From the NCBI GenBank assembly GCA_019312665.1, contig JAFDCZ010000004.1, forward strand, positions 1-53,081: a DNA stretch of 53,081 nt, read 5' to 3'. Made by a program: the position numbers and the translations under genes. Positions 51,730-53,081 of the stretch are shown piece after piece (position 1 is the first letter of the stretch; each line of letters opens with the position of its first letter). This DNA is from Deltaproteobacteria bacterium (GTDB taxonomy: Bacteria > Myxococcota_A > UBA9160 > UBA6930). The notes below the pieces were generated by a model. The model worked only from the letters and a program-made list of their open reading frames with translations. It did no database searches and was not told the origin of the DNA.

Positions 51730-52680
51730 ATGTCAGAAGACTCCCGCCCCGCGATGGGCGGCTACGAAGGTGTGGTAGGCCCGGACGAGGATGGTTGGCG
51801 GCTGGATGCGTTCCTGGCGGCTTCCCTGGGGATCTCCCGGGCAGGGGCGCGCAGGGCCCTTTCTCGCGGCACGGTCACCTGGCGCGAGCGCCCAGCGGGG
51901 CTCGATGCCAAGGGTGCACCGATTGCCGAAGGCGATCGGATCCAGGTGGCGCGGGAGCCGGATCCCAGCGAGGCGCCGCCTCGGCCCGAGCCCGATCTAC
52001 CGCTCGAGATCGTCGCCACGGGCGACGGTTGGCTCGCGCTCGACAAACCCGCCGGCACGCCCGTGCATCCCCTCCAGGTCGATGAGGGCGGCTCGCTGGC
52101 CAATGCGCTGGTGGCGCGTCATCCGGAACTCATCGGGGTGGGCGAAGGGGGCTTGCGCAGCGGGGTCGTGCATCGTCTCGATGTGGATACCTCGGGTGTC
52201 TTGTTGTTCGCGGTGCAAGAGGAGGCCTGGCAGCGGCTTCGCGAGGCGTTCCGGAGTCATAAGGTCGAGAAGACCTATCTCGCCATCGTCGCTGGCCGGC
52301 TCGAGGGCGAGGGCGAGCTGGCCTTGCAACTGAGTGTGGGGCGCCACCGGCCTGCAAAGGTCCGCGTGCTCTCGGAGGATGATGCGCGGCCTGGCCGCGG
52401 CCGCCCGACCCGCACGCGTTGGCGCTCGCTTGCAGCGACCGACGAAGCCAGCCTGGTCGAGGCCCGGCCGACGACCGGCTTCTTGCACCAGATTCGTGCC
52501 AGCCTGGCACACCTGGGCCATCCGATCCTGGGCGACTCCCGCTACGACGGTCCGGAGCACGCGTTGGCGCCTCGCCAGATGCTTCACGCTCAGCGGGTTC
52601 GTTGGAAAGACGTGGAGGCCAGCTGCGAGCCGCCGGCCGATTTCGCCGCTGCGCTGCACGGACTTGGCCTGGAGAGCTGA
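51730..52680 (+). CDS. RluA-family rRNA/tRNA pseudouridine synthase
   Basis: 316 residues. The N-terminal S4-like region (about 20-70, LDAFLAASLGISRAGARRA) is followed by the catalytic HRLDVDTSGVLL with the nucleophilic Asp, then TTGFLHQIRASLAHLGHPI, the RluA/RluC/RluD signature. It converts uridine to pseudouridine in rRNA or tRNA. It is divergent from the synthase gene with 35 bp between start codons; the next gene begins 8 bp after its stop. Confidence 0.92.
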   Translation: MSEDSRPAMGGYEGVVGPDEDGWRLDAFLAASLGISRAGARRALSRGTVTWRERPAGLDAKGAPIAEGDRIQVAREPDPSEAPPRPEPDLPLEIVATGDGWLALDKPAGTPVHPLQVDEGGSLANALVARHPELIGVGEGGLRSGVVHRLDVDTSGVLLFAVQEEAWQRLREAFRSHKVEKTYLAIVAGRLEGEGELALQLSVGRHRPAKVRVLSEDDARPGRGRPTRTRWRSLAATDEASLVEARPTTGFLHQIRASLAHLGHPILGDSRYDGPEHALAPRQMLHAQRVRWKDVEASCEPPADFAAALHGLGLES

Positions 52681-52687
52681 GCCCGCG

Positions 52688-53081
52688 ATGCAGCCGACGA
52701 ACGTTCTGATCGTCGTCGCCTCCGATTCGGGTCGCACCCTGCGCATGGCAGAAGCGCTGGCTGAGGGCGCGGGAGAGATCAGCGAGACGGTGACCGTGAC
52801 GAGTGCCGCCGAGGCCCAGAACGAGCAGCTACTTGCCGCCGATGCGATCGTGCTCGGCAGTGGCGTGCACATGGCGGGCATGGAGTCCTCGATGCGCGCT
52901 CACCCTGATTTCACTCCTGGCCACCCTGGCCGAGCACGGGCTCTTGCTGGTGCCGATGCACAACCGCCTCGACCACTTCGCAACCGCAGGCTGCCATTGG
53001 GGCCCCCTGGCCGAGACGAATCCCGGCACCGGAGCGCCTGGGCCCACCGAGACGCAGCTGGCCTCCGCCCGGGCGCATGGG
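52688..53081 (+). pseudogene. Flavodoxin/WrbA-like gene with internal deletion and frame change, 3' partial
   Basis: The first frame from ATG 52688 reads a normal flavodoxin start (VLIVVASDSGRTLRMAEALA, then AIVLGSGVHMAGMESSMRA, about residue 71). After that it reads an Arg/Pro-rich tail. The next frame from 52899 onward gives ELTL-less but family-like LISLLATLAEHGLLLVPMHN, then GCHWGPLAETNPG and PTETQLASARAHG. The middle block present in WrbA proteins between these parts, about 35 residues, is absent. So about 100 bp and the frame have been lost near 52898, or the assembly is faulty there. The window ends before the 3' end. Confidence 0.7.

Noticed and set aside
1-53081. tRNA, rRNA, CRISPR arrays, insertion sequences or prophage genes
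   Set aside because: No consensus T-loop or rRNA block, no regularly spaced repeats and no transposase or phage structural protein was recognised.

Overview
High-GC bacterial chromosome segment (about two thirds G+C by eye), densely coded, with many 1-16 bp start/stop overlaps. The gene mix (aryl-polyene-like lipid cluster, glycolate oxidase GlcDEF, an APH-family kinase, ABC1 kinase, many signal-bearing lipoproteins) suggests a Gram-negative, Myxococcota/deltaproteobacterium-like organism. That is an inference from style; no rRNA or tRNA gene is visible to confirm it.

Layout. 1-7278: right-hand part of an aryl-polyene/flexirubin-type lipid cluster (acyltransferase, ACP, second acyltransferase, ketosynthase, glycosyltransferase, membrane protein, LolA-like carrier, MMPL/RND exporter). 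7361-9028: formate-tetrahydrofolate ligase. 9680-19200: the highlight, one uninterrupted plus-strand operon encoding two stacked ubiquitin-like conjugation modules. Module 1 has an unknown leader protein, a RING-like zinc-finger protein, an E1-like enzyme, a canonical E2-like enzyme (HPN plus Cys), an unknown protein, a ubiquitin-like protein, a JAB/JAMM protease and a proteasomal-ATPase (ARC/Mpa)-like AAA unfoldase. Module 2 has a second ubiquitin-like protein, an E2 family D-like protein, a JAMM protease with a textbook motif and a second ThiF/E1-like protein; it resembles the PRTRC A/B/C/ThiF set without ParB. Read together they predict activation, transfer, ligation, removal and unfolding of a ubiquitin-like tag.

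19657-23198: a membrane protein; a small phasin-like protein, a ribbon-helix-helix regulator and a lipase behind GTATCAC-type inverted repeats; an aldo/keto reductase; a DUF411 protein. 23208-29505: glycerophosphodiesterase, secreted/vWA proteins, a LysR regulator with its operator, a CDF cation transporter, and a dehydrogenase-E2-like acyltransferase lacking its catalytic His. 29643-37159: quinone oxidoreductase, a truncated alcohol dehydrogenase pseudogene, an APH-like kinase, an ABC1 kinase coupled to a putative ferritin-like protein, an antiporter-EIIA fusion and an SDR. 37615-42999: a LuxR-type regulator with a degenerate receiver, a TPR-zincin, an MDR dehydrogenase, small proteins and a methyltransferase. 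43034-46916: glcDEF. 46942-51694 (minus): two lipoproteins coupled to a citramalate/isopropylmalate synthase-type enzyme. 51730-53081: an RluA-type pseudouridine synthase and a flavodoxin/WrbA-like reading frame with an internal deletion and frame change, cut by the window edge.
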